This document shows, in pieces, positions 1 through 9,052 of a DNA stretch of 31,538 nucleotides. The first letter of the stretch is position 1, and every line of letters starts with the position of its first letter. The position numbers and the translations under genes are program-made. Under the pieces are notes generated by a model. It was not told the DNA's origin. It worked only from the letters and a program-made list of their open reading frames with translations, and did not search any database. The stretch spans positions 1 through 31,538 of the forward strand of contig CALBOC010000237.1 in the NCBI GenBank assembly GCA_937896705.1, read 5' to 3'. The DNA comes from an uncultured Micrococcaceae bacterium. Its GTDB lineage: Bacteria > Actinomycetota > Actinomycetes > Actinomycetales > Micrococcaceae.

Positions 1-14
1 GTACCGTAGCAAGT

Positions 15-1010
15 ATGACTCAAATTCCTTCAGAAATTCCAGAAACTATGCGTGCCGCAGTGGTAACAGCAGCTGGCGGTCCCGAAAACTTTGCTTGGCG
101 TGAAGTCCCGGTTCCAACTCCCGCCTCCAACCAGGTGCTCGTGGAAACGGCCGCAACCGGCTTGAATTTCATTGAAACGTACCAGCGGTCCGGGCTTTAC
201 GAGGTGGAATACCCGTTTATTCCGGGTTCGGAGGCCTCGGGCACGGTCGTGGCTGTGGGTGACGATGTCGAGAACGTCGCCGTGGGCGATCGGGTCGCGA
301 CTGCTTCTGGCACCGCTACGTACGCTGAATTCTTTGTTGCGCCGGCAGATAAATTGCTCCCGGTACCGGACTCGATTGATCTGGTTGAGGCTGCGGCCAT
401 TCCGCTGCAAGGCATGACGGCGCACTATCTGTGTCGCTCAACGTTTGAGGTGACAGCAGGAGATGCGGTCTTCCTCACGGCAGGTGCCGGTGGGGTCGGT
501 CAATTACTGATACAGATGGGTAAGCACTTAGGCGCAAAAGTGTACACCGCGGTCTCAACGGATAAGAAGCGTGAGATCGCCCTGACCGCCGGTGCGGATG
601 ATGTATTTAGCTACGACGATTTTGGGCAGCAGCTCCAAGAGGTTACGGGCGGCCGCGGGGTGGATGTTGTCTACGACGGGGTGGGCGCCGATACGTTTGA
701 TACCTCGTTGGAATCGGTGCGTCCAAGGGGCCTGATGGTGCTCTTTGGCGCGGCGTCGGGACCGGTTCCGCCCTTCGATTTACAGCGACTCAATGCTGCG
801 GGTTCGCTGTTTATCACGCGTCCCAGCTTGGCTTTTCACACGTTGACGGCCGATGAGGTAGCTTGGCGTGCCGGCGAGATCTTTGGGTGGCTCGCCGAGG
901 GCGTGTTGACACTGAGCGTGGATCAGCGATTCGACTTGGCCGATGCGGCTGAAGCGCATCGGGCTTTGGAGTCGCGAGCGACCACGGGCAAGACGGTGCT
1001 CATTCCCTAG
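15..1010 (+). CDS. NADPH:quinone oxidoreductase, zinc-independent MDR family
   Basis: This is a medium-chain dehydrogenase/reductase of the quinone oxidoreductase (QorA-like) type, a soluble enzyme expected to pass electrons from NADPH to quinones or other enone acceptors. The N-terminal GroES-like half (about residues 12-120) contains GLNFIETYQRSGLY and PGSEASGTVVAVG, as usual for Qor. The Rossmann half carries the nucleotide-binding run TAGAGGVGQLLIQ near residue 157, and the structural zinc cysteines are absent. The 331-residue length is normal. The reading frame stays open to the left window edge and no clear ribosome site precedes the ATG at 15. The ATG at 48 (MRAAVV) matches the usual family N-terminus, so the true start is uncertain. 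It converges with the pheST unit and ends at a strong terminator. The natural substrate cannot be told from sequence. Confidence 0.85.
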   Translation: MTQIPSEIPETMRAAVVTAAGGPENFAWREVPVPTPASNQVLVETAATGLNFIETYQRSGLYEVEYPFIPGSEASGTVVAVGDDVENVAVGDRVATASGTATYAEFFVAPADKLLPVPDSIDLVEAAAIPLQGMTAHYLCRSTFEVTAGDAVFLTAGAGGVGQLLIQMGKHLGAKVYTAVSTDKKREIALTAGADDVFSYDDFGQQLQEVTGGRGVDVVYDGVGADTFDTSLESVRPRGLMVLFGAASGPVPPFDLQRLNAAGSLFITRPSLAFHTLTADEVAWRAGEIFGWLAEGVLTLSVDQRFDLADAAEAHRALESRATTGKTVLIP

Positions 1011-1027
1011 TCTGAGTCTACTGAGAC

Positions 1028-1076
1028 AACATTCACCCCAAGACAATCGGTGCGATTGCCTTGGGGTGAATGTTTT
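1028..1076. terminator. Strong bidirectional terminator between convergent units
   Basis: A 22-bp inverted repeat with a single A/C mismatch (arms 1028-1049 and 1053-1074, loop GTG) is followed by a T run at 1073-1076. The left arm begins with AA, so the transcript of the other strand also ends in a short U-run. It lies between the quinone oxidoreductase gene (plus) and the pheST-small-protein unit (minus) and probably ends transcription from both sides. Confidence 0.85.
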
Positions 1077-1085
1077 CGCGGTGGT

Positions 1086-1232
1086 TTAGAATATCGCCAT
1101 CACGGTGGTGCCGACTAGTCCCACAACGATCAGCAACGCCACCAGTGAGGTCATAACACTTCGCCGACGGCGACGGGCTCGATCTGCCGGGTGGTCGGGT
1201 ACCGAGTCGTCTAATTCCCATGGTTGAGTCAT
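1086..1232 (-). CDS. Small single-pass membrane protein coupled to pheT
   Basis: I do not recognise this 48-residue protein. Its start codon overlaps the pheT stop as ATGA, so translation is probably coupled to pheT. The N-terminal half is polar and acidic (MTQPWELDDSVPDHPADR). It is followed by an arginine cluster (RARRRRR, about residues 18-24) and one hydrophobic helix (about residues 27-48, MTSLVALLIVVGLVGTTV) that runs to the C-terminus. The positive-inside rule suggests a cytoplasmic N-terminus. The TAA stop lies just before the terminator at 1028-1076, so the gene is the last cistron of the pheST transcript. The precise overlap, gene-like composition and position argue that it is real. 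Its function is unknown. Confidence 0.6.
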   Translation of the reverse strand: MTQPWELDDSVPDHPADRARRRRRSVMTSLVALLIVVGLVGTTVMAIF

Positions 1233-3787
1233 CGCAACACCGCACCGTGTTCTGCTTCTGCCGCAGCGATTGCTGCCAGGCGGGCCTCTGAGGCTTCATC
1301 GGCCGTCAGCGTCCGGTCGGCTGCACGGAAGCGTAGATTAAAGGCCAGCGACTTCTTGCCTTCTTCGATGCCGGCACCTGCGTACACGTCGAATAATCCG
1401 ATGTCCTCGAGTAGCTCACCGGCAGCGGCATGCAGCGTCTGTTGGACCTCTGCGGCCACCACGTGGTCATCGACCACCAGGGCGACATCTTGGAAGGTCG
1501 CCGGATAGCTGGCCACCGGTTGTGCTTCTACAACGTCTGGAGCAGCCGCAATGATCGCGTCCAGATCCAGTTCTAATGCGCTGGTCCGGGCCGGCAGTTC
1601 CCAATCTTCAAGAAGTTTTGGTAGGACTTCTCCTGCATAGCCGACCAGTTGGTCCTCCACGACCAATTCTGCGACGCGTCCCGGGTGGAAACCGTGGTGG
1701 GTCCCCTGTCGGATGCGCAGCTCTACGCCCACGACATCAGCGATATCCAAAGCAATCCCGATGGGGTCTTGCCAGTCGTACGCTCGTGGCGTGTGGCCCG
1801 GTCCGGGTGCTGAGTCGTGACCGGTGAAAACCGCGGCCAGACGGTGTGGTTGGTCCGGAATGCCGGCGTCAATTCGGGCCAGCACTTCGTCGTCGGGTCG
1901 TTGTCCCAGCGGTGGAATCGTCTTGGACCCCGTCTGCTTGCCTGGTAGGAAGACCCGGCCCGACTCGTACAGCGCGATATCCCGAAAACCGCGCGCGACA
2001 TTGCGACGGAGCGTATCAAGCAAGCCCGGCAGGATGGTCGTCCGGAGCCACCCGAATTCTGAAGAAATCGGGTTGGCGAGTTTGACCATAGACTGGTCGG
2101 CCGCGCTCGCCTCATCGGCAGATCCGAAGGCCCGGTTCTGAGCCTCAGATACGAATGGGTAGGACAGTGTTTCGACCAGTCCGGCACCAGCAAGCGCGTT
2201 TGAGACTTGCCGCCGCATCCGCTGGGCAACAGTGAACCCACGGCCCGGCGGTGGCACCGGCAGGGTCGCTGGAATACGTGAGTATCCGACGATCCGGGCG
2301 ACTTCTTCCACGAGGTCTTCCGGGATCTGTAAATCGGTGCGCCAGGATGGGGGCGTCACCACAAAAATTGGCGTCCCATCGGTGCTGTCACGCTGTTGCG
2401 ATACGTAGGCCCCAAGATCGATCAGGACCTGTCTGATTTGTTCTTCGGTGTAGTCATATCCCACGACCGTACTTGGGTAGTCCGCACGAAGCCGGACCGT
2501 GGTGGTCGGGGGCTCTTCGCCCACGTCTGTGACGCCCTCGTGAATCGTGCCGCCGGCAAGCTCTACCAATAGGTCGGCGGCACGTTGCGCTGCTTGATCA
2601 GCGATGTGCCAGTCGACGCCGCGGGTATTACGTTTCGAGGCTTCGGACGGCAAGTGGTGTCGACGCTGGGTACGAGACACAGAGATGGGATCGAAGTTAG
2701 CCGATTCAATCAGAATGGACGTGGTGGTCTCGGTGACCTCGGTGGCAAGCCCACCCATCACCCCGGCCATACCGATCGCACCGCTGTCGTCGGTGATCAG
2801 TAGATCTTCAACGTGGAGCTTACGCGTCTTGCCGTCGAGTGTTTCCAGGGTCTCGCCGTTGTGTGAGCGACGCACCACGATATCGCCCAAGAGTTTATCG
2901 GCATCATAGAAGTGCAAGGGTTGGCCTAATTCCAACATCACGTAGTTGGAGATGTCCACGGGCAAGCTCAACGGCCGGATCCCGGCCAGTCGTAACCGTG
3001 CCGACATCCACGTCGGGGTCGCAGCGCTCGCATCGATGCCGTCAACGCGGCGGGCGACGAACCGGGTTGCTCCCGGTGCGCCATGAATGGGAGCGTCATC
3101 TTCGATGCGTACCGGCCAGCCCTGATCATTCGGGATCGGCACTTCGATGGCTGCCGCGGGATCGGTGAAATCAGTCCCGGTAGCGTGGCTATACTCCCGG
3201 GCAACGCCGCGCATTGACAGGACGTAGCCACGATCGGGGGTGACGTTGATTTCAGCTGCTTCATCGTCGAGGTGCAACAGCTCCAGGACGTCCGTACCGA
3301 TTTCGGGGTCTAGGCCCCATTCGGATAAGACGACAATGCCGTCCTGGCCAGTACCGAGCCCCAGCTCGGCTTCTGAGGCAATCATGCCGGCCGATGTATG
3401 GCCGTAGGTTTTGCGCACCGAGATATTGAACCCGCCGGGAAGCTGGGCGCCCGGTAAGGTCACAATGACTTTGTCCCCGACTTCGAAGTTATGCGCACCG
3501 CACACGACCCCCTGGACGCCTGAGGGATCGATGCCTTGACCTTCAAGGGTTTGGGTTTGGCCATCCGGCACGACCTGGACTCGACACCAGTTGATAGTTT
3601 TGCCGTTGGAGTGTTCCTCGGGTGTTTTTTCTAATACCTTCCCCACGACGATCGGGCCGTTGAGTTCGAAGGCATGAACGCCTTCTTCTTCCAGTCCGAC
3701 TTTGACCAAATCGGCCATGAGGTCTTCTGCGGTGGCATCTGCTGGGAATTGCGTGTATTCACGCAACCACGACAATGGGATACGCAT
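1229..3787 (-). CDS. pheT: Phenylalanyl-tRNA synthetase beta subunit
   Basis: This is the large subunit of the cytosolic (alpha-beta)2 enzyme that charges tRNA-Phe. Domains in order are the N-terminal B1 region (MRIPLSWLREYTQFP), an EMAP/OB-fold tRNA-binding domain (about residues 40-155, with VGKVLEKTPEEHSNGK), the B3/B4 editing domain (about 220-390), the B5 domain (about 410-490), the synthetase-like core, and a C-terminal ferredoxin-fold anticodon-binding domain (about 755-850, from YPATFQDVALVVDD). The 852-residue length is typical. The ATG at 3787 has GGAG 10 nt upstream and follows the pheS stop by 5 nt. The stop TGA overlaps the start of a small membrane-protein gene. The infC-rpmI-rplT genes often found upstream of pheST are not here. 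Confidence 0.97.
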   Translation of the reverse strand: MRIPLSWLREYTQFPADATAEDLMADLVKVGLEEEGVHAFELNGPIVVGKVLEKTPEEHSNGKTINWCRVQVVPDGQTQTLEGQGIDPSGVQGVVCGAHNFEVGDKVIVTLPGAQLPGGFNISVRKTYGHTSAGMIASEAELGLGTGQDGIVVLSEWGLDPEIGTDVLELLHLDDEAAEINVTPDRGYVLSMRGVAREYSHATGTDFTDPAAAIEVPIPNDQGWPVRIEDDAPIHGAPGATRFVARRVDGIDASAATPTWMSARLRLAGIRPLSLPVDISNYVMLELGQPLHFYDADKLLGDIVVRRSHNGETLETLDGKTRKLHVEDLLITDDSGAIGMAGVMGGLATEVTETTTSILIESANFDPISVSRTQRRHHLPSEASKRNTRGVDWHIADQAAQRAADLLVELAGGTIHEGVTDVGEEPPTTTVRLRADYPSTVVGYDYTEEQIRQVLIDLGAYVSQQRDSTDGTPIFVVTPPSWRTDLQIPEDLVEEVARIVGYSRIPATLPVPPPGRGFTVAQRMRRQVSNALAGAGLVETLSYPFVSEAQNRAFGSADEASAADQSMVKLANPISSEFGWLRTTILPGLLDTLRRNVARGFRDIALYESGRVFLPGKQTGSKTIPPLGQRPDDEVLARIDAGIPDQPHRLAAVFTGHDSAPGPGHTPRAYDWQDPIGIALDIADVVGVELRIRQGTHHGFHPGRVAELVVEDQLVGYAGEVLPKLLEDWELPARTSALELDLDAIIAAAPDVVEAQPVASYPATFQDVALVVDDHVVAAEVQQTLHAAAGELLEDIGLFDVYAGAGIEEGKKSLAFNLRFRAADRTLTADEASEARLAAIAAAEAEHGAVLR

Positions 3788-3792
3788 GCTGA

Positions 3793-4854
3793 CTAAATCT
3801 CCATTCCAAATTGCGTTGAGAACCGCACGTCGCCTTCAATCATGTCGTGCATATCGGTCACTCCATTGCGGAACATCAAGGTGCGTTCCACACCCATACC
3901 AAAGGCAAATCCGGAGTATACGTCCGGGTCGATGCCGGCCGCGCGCAGGACCTGCGGGTGCACCATGCCGCAGCCGCCCCATTCAACCCACTGCGGACCA
4001 CCCTTGGCGCCGGGGTACCAAACATCGAGTTCAGCCGATGGTTCGGTAAACGGAAAGAAGTTCGGCCGCAACCGGATACGGGCTTCGGAACCAAACATCG
4101 AGGTCGCAAAATATTCGAGGGTGCCTCGCAGATCCGCCATCGTCAGGCCTTTGTCTACGGCAAGACCCTCAAACTGGTGGAACACCGGCGTGTGAGTGGC
4201 ATCCAGCTCATCGGTGCGGAAAGTTTTACCGGGCACCAGAATGTACGTGGGCGCTCCGCGTTCAAGCATCGCGCGGATCTGCACCGGTGAGGTGTGGGTG
4301 CGCAGCACTAGGTGCCCGTCGGCCGGTTCCACGAAAAAGGTGTCTTGCATTTCGCGGGCTGGGTGGTCTGGCTCGAAGTTCAGCGCATCGAAGTTGTACC
4401 ATTCGGATTCCAACTCTGGACCCTCGGCGATCTCCCAACCCATTCCGACGAAGATGTCCGAGGCGCGTTCTTGGAGGAGCTCCAGCGGGTGCCGGGCCCC
4501 GTGACGCCGACGCCGCACAGCGGTGGTGACGTCGACGGTTTCTTCCTCGAGCATGCGGGCTTCATGTTCGGCCTGCAGCTGGGCTTCTCGGGCGGCGAGC
4601 GCTTTGCCGATTTTGCCGCGAGCTTGACCCATTCGTTTGCCGGCGTCGGCTTTTTGCGACTTGTCGAGCTTGCCGATCTTACGGTTCGCCAGGGTCAACG
4701 GGGCATTATCGCCGGTGTGTGCGATTCGCGCTGCCTTAAGCTCATCCAGATCGCCGGCCGCCTCGAAAGCCGCAATGGCTGCCTGGACCGCCTGATCGAC
4801 GGCCGCGTCATCAGCCGGTGAAACCTCCTGGAGGAGATTGGAAGTATCCGTCAT
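3793..4854 (-). CDS. pheS: Phenylalanyl-tRNA synthetase alpha subunit
   Basis: This is the catalytic subunit of class II phenylalanyl-tRNA synthetase. An N-terminal coiled-coil arm (about residues 20-110, charged and Ala/Lys/Arg-rich) binds tRNA. The catalytic core follows with motif 2 around [19 protein letters not shown] and motif 3 in [14 protein letters not shown], where the Ala of GFAFG is the usual residue lining the phenylalanine pocket. The 353-residue length is normal. It is the first gene of the unit, followed 5 nt later by pheT. A short AAGG lies about 13 nt before the ATG, so the ribosome site is weak. I saw no leader peptide or T-box upstream. Confidence 0.97.
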   Translation of the reverse strand: MTDTSNLLQEVSPADDAAVDQAVQAAIAAFEAAGDLDELKAARIAHTGDNAPLTLANRKIGKLDKSQKADAGKRMGQARGKIGKALAAREAQLQAEHEARMLEEETVDVTTAVRRRRHGARHPLELLQERASDIFVGMGWEIAEGPELESEWYNFDALNFEPDHPAREMQDTFFVEPADGHLVLRTHTSPVQIRAMLERGAPTYILVPGKTFRTDELDATHTPVFHQFEGLAVDKGLTMADLRGTLEYFATSMFGSEARIRLRPNFFPFTEPSAELDVWYPGAKGGPQWVEWGGCGMVHPQVLRAAGIDPDVYSGFAFGMGVERTLMFRNGVTDMHDMIEGDVRFSTQFGMEI

Positions 4855-4899
4855 ATGAGGTACACGCCTTTAGATGTCGTACGAGGAATTCACAAAGAT

Positions 4900-4925
4900 G
4901 GGACGAAACCTTGTGGTTTCGACCC
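4900..4925 (-). terminator. Hairpin downstream of the acyl-CoA synthetase gene
   Basis: On the minus strand, CGAAACC and GGTTTCG pair around a four-base loop (ACAA). After one T/T mismatch a further three G-C pairs extend the stem. The sequence after the stem is only moderately T-rich (ATCTTTGTG). It lies 50-75 nt past the stop of the acyl-CoA synthetase gene and before pheS, so a weak intrinsic terminator is the likeliest role. Confidence 0.45.
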
Positions 4926-4974
4926 CACCTAGTCTAAGACGTGAAGCTTGGGAGTCGGAACTATTGCCGGTGTA

Positions 4975-6633
4975 CTACACACTTGCGGCGCGATAATCGT
5001 CAATCACATCGCCTTGTTCCAGCAATTCCACAGCGGTTTGACGCATTTCGATTTTCCGCACTTTGCCTGTGACAGTGGTCGGGAACTCATCGACGATATG
5101 CACGTAGCGAGGGATCTTGTATTTTGCTAAGGAGCCCAGCGCAAATTCACGCAGCTTGGTGGCCGTGAGTTTCGGGGCGTCGTTGCGCAGTCGTATCCAG
5201 GCCATCAGCTCCTCACCATAGCGTTCATCGGGTACACCGATCACCTGGGCATCCAGGATGTCAGGGTGAGTGTAGAGAAATTCTTCAATTTCTCGAGGAT
5301 AGATGTTCTCTCCCCCGCGGATGACCATGTCTTTCATCCGTCCGGTGACCTGCACATAGCCGTTTTCGTCCATGCGTGCGACATCCCCTGTGCGCAGCCA
5401 GCCGTCTTCGTCTAGAACTTCTTGAGTTTTCTCCGGCTGGTTCCAGTACCCTTTCATGACTAGGTAGCCGCGAGTACATAATTCCCCGGCGGTACCTACC
5501 GGGAGTGTCTCGCCGGTGGCGGGGTCAACGATTTTGATCTCGGCGTGGGGACTGGGCCGGCCCACCGTCGAGACTCGCAGCGTCAGATCGTCATCAGGTC
5601 GAGTTTGCATAGAAACCGGTGAGGTCTCGGTCATGCCGTAGCAAATGGTGACTTCTTGCATACCCATGACGTCAATGACTTTGCGCATGACTTCATCGGG
5701 GCACGGTGAGCCCGCCATGATGCCGGTGCGCAGCGATGACAGATCGTAATCCGCTAGGTTCTCCAGGGCCAGTTCTGCGATGAACATGGTCGGCACCCCA
5801 TACAATGAAGTGCATTGGTATTGTTCGACCGCCTCAAGGGTTTGCGCTGGCTCAAAGGCCGGCCCAGGGATAACCATCGTGGCTCCGTGTGTGGTAGCGG
5901 CGAGGTTTCCCATGACCATGCCAAAACAGTGATAGTACGGCACCGGAATGCAGATGCGGTCTTGATCGGTATATGTGTTGATCTCGCCGACAAAGAAGCC
6001 GTTATTGAGAATGTTGCGATGCGATAGGGTCGCACCCTTCGGGAAGCCAGTTGTCCCGGACGTATATTGAATGTTGATTGCGTCGTGCGGAGTCAGAGTG
6101 GCTTGAATAGCGTCGAGGGCTTGGTCGTCGGGAGCCCCCGCAAACGCGGCATCCCAGGAGTCCGAGTTCATAATGATGACGCGTTCCAGCGACCCGTTCT
6201 CTTGACGAGCGCGCGAGATCATCCGCGGATAATTGGCTGTGGGGACCTCTTCGGAGGCGATAATCGTGGTAATGCCAGCTTGTTCTAGCACGAAGTTCAG
6301 TTCATGCTGCCGATATGCCGGATTGATATTGACAAGAATCGCACCCAGTTCGGCGGTGGCGTACTGGACCATGACCCACTCCCAGCGATTCATAGCCCAG
6401 ATCCCGACTCGTTCTCCGGCGTGTACTCCCATGCGATGTAGCCCGGTAGCGAGCTGGCGAACGGCACGATGGAATTGCTCATAAGTCCACTGTCGCTGGG
6501 CTGCGGCATCGATGAGCGCGACATGCAGCGGATACTTCGCGACTGTGCGAGCCAAATTAGCCGAAATCGTTTCTTCCAGCAGCGGCACATCTGTGGGACC
6601 GGCCGCGTAGGATTGTGTTAGGTGTTGTGGCAT
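4975..6633 (-). CDS. Acyl-CoA synthetase (AMP-forming), FadD35-like
   Basis: This ANL-superfamily ligase activates a carboxylic acid to its acyl-CoA via an acyl-adenylate. The phosphate-binding motif YTSGTTGFPKG is at about residues 190-200 of this start. CYGMTETSP forms the A5 motif, GWLRTGDVARMDENGYV and GRMKDMVIRGGENIYP form the A7-A8 hinge, and the catalytic lysine is in PTTVTGKVRK near the C-terminus. Length is 552 residues. The ATG at 6633 is chosen because AAGGAAG lies 5 nt upstream; an in-frame codon 30 nt further up has no such site. It sits next to a TetR gene and the carboxylase-dehydrogenase operon, as fadD35 does in M. tuberculosis. The likely substrate is a short or branched acid linked to that pathway, but this is inferred from context. 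Confidence 0.85.
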   Translation of the reverse strand: MPQHLTQSYAAGPTDVPLLEETISANLARTVAKYPLHVALIDAAAQRQWTYEQFHRAVRQLATGLHRMGVHAGERVGIWAMNRWEWVMVQYATAELGAILVNINPAYRQHELNFVLEQAGITTIIASEEVPTANYPRMISRARQENGSLERVIIMNSDSWDAAFAGAPDDQALDAIQATLTPHDAINIQYTSGTTGFPKGATLSHRNILNNGFFVGEINTYTDQDRICIPVPYYHCFGMVMGNLAATTHGATMVIPGPAFEPAQTLEAVEQYQCTSLYGVPTMFIAELALENLADYDLSSLRTGIMAGSPCPDEVMRKVIDVMGMQEVTICYGMTETSPVSMQTRPDDDLTLRVSTVGRPSPHAEIKIVDPATGETLPVGTAGELCTRGYLVMKGYWNQPEKTQEVLDEDGWLRTGDVARMDENGYVQVTGRMKDMVIRGGENIYPREIEEFLYTHPDILDAQVIGVPDERYGEELMAWIRLRNDAPKLTATKLREFALGSLAKYKIPRYVHIVDEFPTTVTGKVRKIEMRQTAVELLEQGDVIDDYRAASV

Positions 6634-6684
6634 TTCATCTTCCTTGTTGACTGCGGACCACAATCTAGCAAATCGTGACGTGCG

Positions 6685-6694
6685 CCACTAGTGG
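6685..6694. other. 10-bp palindrome upstream of the acyl-CoA synthetase gene
   Basis: CCACTAGTGG is a perfect palindrome in the 71-nt gap between the TetR stop and the acyl-CoA synthetase start. It could be an operator or part of a weak stem closing the TetR transcript. It does not match the palindrome in front of the TetR gene itself. Confidence 0.25.
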
Positions 6695-6704
6695 TGTGCG
6701 GCGA

Positions 6705-7352
6705 TTAGTTCGCCGGGGCTGCGTGGATGGCTTCCATGGCCATCTGGGGCAACATCGTCTTGAGATACGCCACGAACTGCCCGGTTTGCTTCCGCCGAGC
6801 GAGTCCGCGAAATGAATGGCCGGTCGAGTTGATCAGCCCAAATAGTGCATGAGCGCGGATCAGCCGCTGATCCCGGGTTTCCTCGGGATGAATCGACTCC
6901 ATCGCCCGAACCCAGATGTCGATGTACTCGCGTTGGGTCCGACGAATCTCATGCTGCTTCTCGGTGGCCACCGCCGCCAAATCTCGATCCTGGACGCGGA
7001 TGATATCTGGCGAACTTAACGCGAAATCGGTCTGTAATTGCACCAGCGCCTGCAACCGCTCCACCGGATCGTCAAGTTCAGCTTCAAAACGCTTCCCGAA
7101 GCTCAACAGGTGGGAGCTGGCCTGATCGATCAGCACGCCGAGCATATCTTGCTTGGACTCGAAGTGACGATAGATAGCTTGGCCGGTCACCCCGACCTCA
7201 GCTCCGATCTCATCGAGTGAGACCGCGGCAAAACCTCGCTCGGCAAAAAGCCTACCGGCGCTCATCAGCAACTGTTCGCGACGCTTTTCTTTTTCCAGCT
7301 GGCGCTGCGTTTTTGCCACGCTGCCAGTGGCTTCCATGTCAGCACTAGACAA
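6705..7352 (-). CDS. TetR-family transcriptional regulator of the acyl-CoA catabolic locus
   Basis: This is a one-component repressor of 215 residues. The N-terminal DNA-binding domain (about residues 20-75) contains the helix-turn-helix LDEIGAEVGVTGQAIYRHFESKQDML. The all-alpha C-terminal ligand and dimer domain is of the type common in fatty-acid and acyl-CoA responsive regulators. The start is a TTG at 7352, preceded by GGAG with a 7-nt spacer; the first in-frame ATG (7337) has no ribosome site. It is divergent from the carboxylase operon with 87 nt between the starts, and lies just upstream of the acyl-CoA synthetase gene. That is the arrangement of Rv2506 in M. tuberculosis. It probably controls both directions through the palindrome at 7367-7388. 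The effector is likely an acyl-CoA of the pathway, which is an inference. Confidence 0.88.
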   Translation of the reverse strand: MSSADMEATGSVAKTQRQLEKEKRREQLLMSAGRLFAERGFAAVSLDEIGAEVGVTGQAIYRHFESKQDMLGVLIDQASSHLLSFGKRFEAELDDPVERLQALVQLQTDFALSSPDIIRVQDRDLAAVATEKQHEIRRTQREYIDIWVRAMESIHPEETRDQRLIRAHALFGLINSTGHSFRGLARRKQTGQFVAYLKTMLPQMAMEAIHAAPAN

Positions 7353-7366
7353 ATGCGTTCTCCATC

Positions 7367-7388
7367 ACTAATCTGAGCTTCAGTTAGT
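7367..7388. promoter_or_regulatory. Candidate TetR operator in the divergent intergenic region
   Basis: ACTAA-N12-TTAGT forms an interrupted 22-bp palindrome whose exact centre is AGCT (7376-7379). It lies 15 nt upstream of the TetR start and about 50 nt upstream of the carboxylase operon start. Symmetry, length and position fit a TetR dimer site controlling both transcripts. Confidence 0.5.
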
Positions 7389-7439
7389 CACCATAAACTG
7401 AAATGAACGCTGTGTCTAGAGCACCCGGTCAGGAGAAGA

Positions 7440-9047
7440 ATGCAACAGCTGATCACCGAAGTTGATGCCAACTCCGAGCAATTTCAATCAAACTACACCC
7501 ACCACAGCCAACTGCACCAACAGCTTCGCGAGCGCGTGGCAGAAGTGGCACGAGGCGGCTCGGAGCGCTCACGTCAACGGCATATCGACCGGGGGCGGTT
7601 ATTACCCCGAGAGCGAGTCCGCCGTATTTTAGATCCGGGTTCGCCGTTCTTGGAGATCGGTTCCTTGGCAGCGTTTGGGATGTATGACGATGCAGCACCA
7701 GCTGCTGGACTAATTGCCGGGATCGGCCTGGTAGAGCAGCGCTATGTCATGATCGTGTGTAACGACTCCACGGTCAAAGGCGGGACCTACTATCCGATCA
7801 CCGTCAAAAAACATCTGCGAGCTCAAGAGATCGCGAAAGAAAACCGTCTGCCGTGTGTCTATCTGGTGGACTCCGGGGGCGCGTTTTTACCACGCCAAGA
7901 CGAAGTCTTTCCCGATCGAGATCATTTCGGGCGGATCTTTTATAACCAAGCCCAATTGTCCTCCCTGGGCATCCCCCAGATCTCAGCTGTGTTGGGCTCA
8001 TCAACCGCAGGGGGTGCCTACGTACCAGCCATGAGTGACGAATCGGTCATGGTCCGGAACCAGGCCACGATATTTTTAGGCGGACCGCCACTCGTGAAGG
8101 CCGCGACAGGGGAAGAAGTGTCCTCCGAAGAGCTGGGCGGAGCCGAAGTCCACACCGCGGTCTCCGGTGTGGCAGATCATATCGCCGAAAATGACGACCA
8201 TGCGCTACAAATCGTCCGCAATATTGTCGCCACCCTGCCGGAAACGCCTCCTAGGATCTGGAAGAAACTCGACGCTTTGGACCCGGCTTATGATGCCGAT
8301 GAGATCGCCGGCATCGTACCCAAAGACCAGCACACCTCATACGATGTCCGCGAGATTATCGCCCGGCTGATCGATGCGGACACGTTTCACGAGTTCAAAC
8401 AAAACTATGGGACCACGCTGGTAACCGGTTTTGCCCGCATTGATGGGCATCCGGTAGGCATCATCGCCAATAACGGCATCCTGTTTTCCGAGTCGTCGCT
8501 CAAAGGCGCTCACTTTATTGAGTTAGCCGATCAACGTGGCATCCCCTTACTGTTTCTGCAAAACATTTCCGGATTCATGGTCGGCAAAGACTACGAGGCC
8601 GGCGGCATTGCCAAAAATGGTGCGAAAATGGTGACGGCGGTTTCGACCACCAGAGTCCCCAAGATTACCGTGGTCATCGGAGGGTCCTTCGGGGCCGGCA
8701 ACTATTCGATGTGCGGGCGAGCATACTCTCCCCGGTTTTTGTTCATGTGGCCCAACGCCCGGATTTCTGTCATGGGACCAGACCAAGCTGCGGGGGTATT
8801 AGCGACGGTCAAACGCGACCAATATGAGGCCGCGGGTCAGGAATGGTCCGACGCGGCCGAGGCAGAATTCAAACAACCCATCTTGGACCAATACAACGCC
8901 CAAGGGTCGGCCTATTATTCGACGGCGCGGCTGTGGGACGATGGCATCATCGAGCCCCAAGACACTCGACGGGTTGTAGCGATGGCGCTAGATGTCTGCT
9001 CCCGTACCCCACTCAACGCCCCTCAATTTGGTCTTTTCCGGATGTGA
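7440..9047 (+). CDS. accD1: Acyl-CoA carboxylase beta subunit (probable 3-methylcrotonyl-CoA carboxylase)
   Basis: This is the carboxyltransferase subunit, which moves CO2 from biotin to an acyl-CoA. It has the two crotonase-like halves of the family. The N half contains [32 protein letters not shown] and [11 protein letters not shown]. The C half contains [35 protein letters not shown], and the oxyanion segment [21 protein letters not shown] and [13 protein letters not shown] are typical of methylcrotonyl-CoA carboxylase beta rather than propionyl-CoA carboxylase. The 535-residue length fits. AGGAG precedes the ATG. It is the first gene of a five-gene operon, and its stop overlaps or abuts the start of the alpha subunit. 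By order it corresponds to AccD1 (Rv2502c). Confidence 0.9.
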   Translation: MQQLITEVDANSEQFQSNYTHHSQLHQQLRERVAEVARGGSERSRQRHIDRGRLLPRERVRRILDPGSPFLEIGSLAAFGMYDDAAPAAGLIAGIGLVEQRYVMIVCNDSTVKGGTYYPITVKKHLRAQEIAKENRLPCVYLVDSGGAFLPRQDEVFPDRDHFGRIFYNQAQLSSLGIPQISAVLGSSTAGGAYVPAMSDESVMVRNQATIFLGGPPLVKAATGEEVSSEELGGAEVHTAVSGVADHIAENDDHALQIVRNIVATLPETPPRIWKKLDALDPAYDADEIAGIVPKDQHTSYDVREIIARLIDADTFHEFKQNYGTTLVTGFARIDGHPVGIIANNGILFSESSLKGAHFIELADQRGIPLLFLQNISGFMVGKDYEAGGIAKNGAKMVTAVSTTRVPKITVVIGGSFGAGNYSMCGRAYSPRFLFMWPNARISVMGPDQAAGVLATVKRDQYEAAGQEWSDAAEAEFKQPILDQYNAQGSAYYSTARLWDDGIIEPQDTRRVVAMALDVCSRTPLNAPQFGLFRM

Positions 9048-9052
9048 TCGCT

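Noticed and set aside
4312..4821. 169-codon open frame on plus, antisense to pheS
   Set aside because: It mirrors pheS codon structure, has no ribosome site and shows no recognisable protein features. The same holds for the other long antisense frames in the window.
8843..9052. Upstream extension of the biotin carboxylase subunit into the beta-subunit gene
   Set aside because: It is an out-of-frame shadow of a well-conserved coding region; the ANRGE motif should lie near the N-terminus, as it does from 9053.
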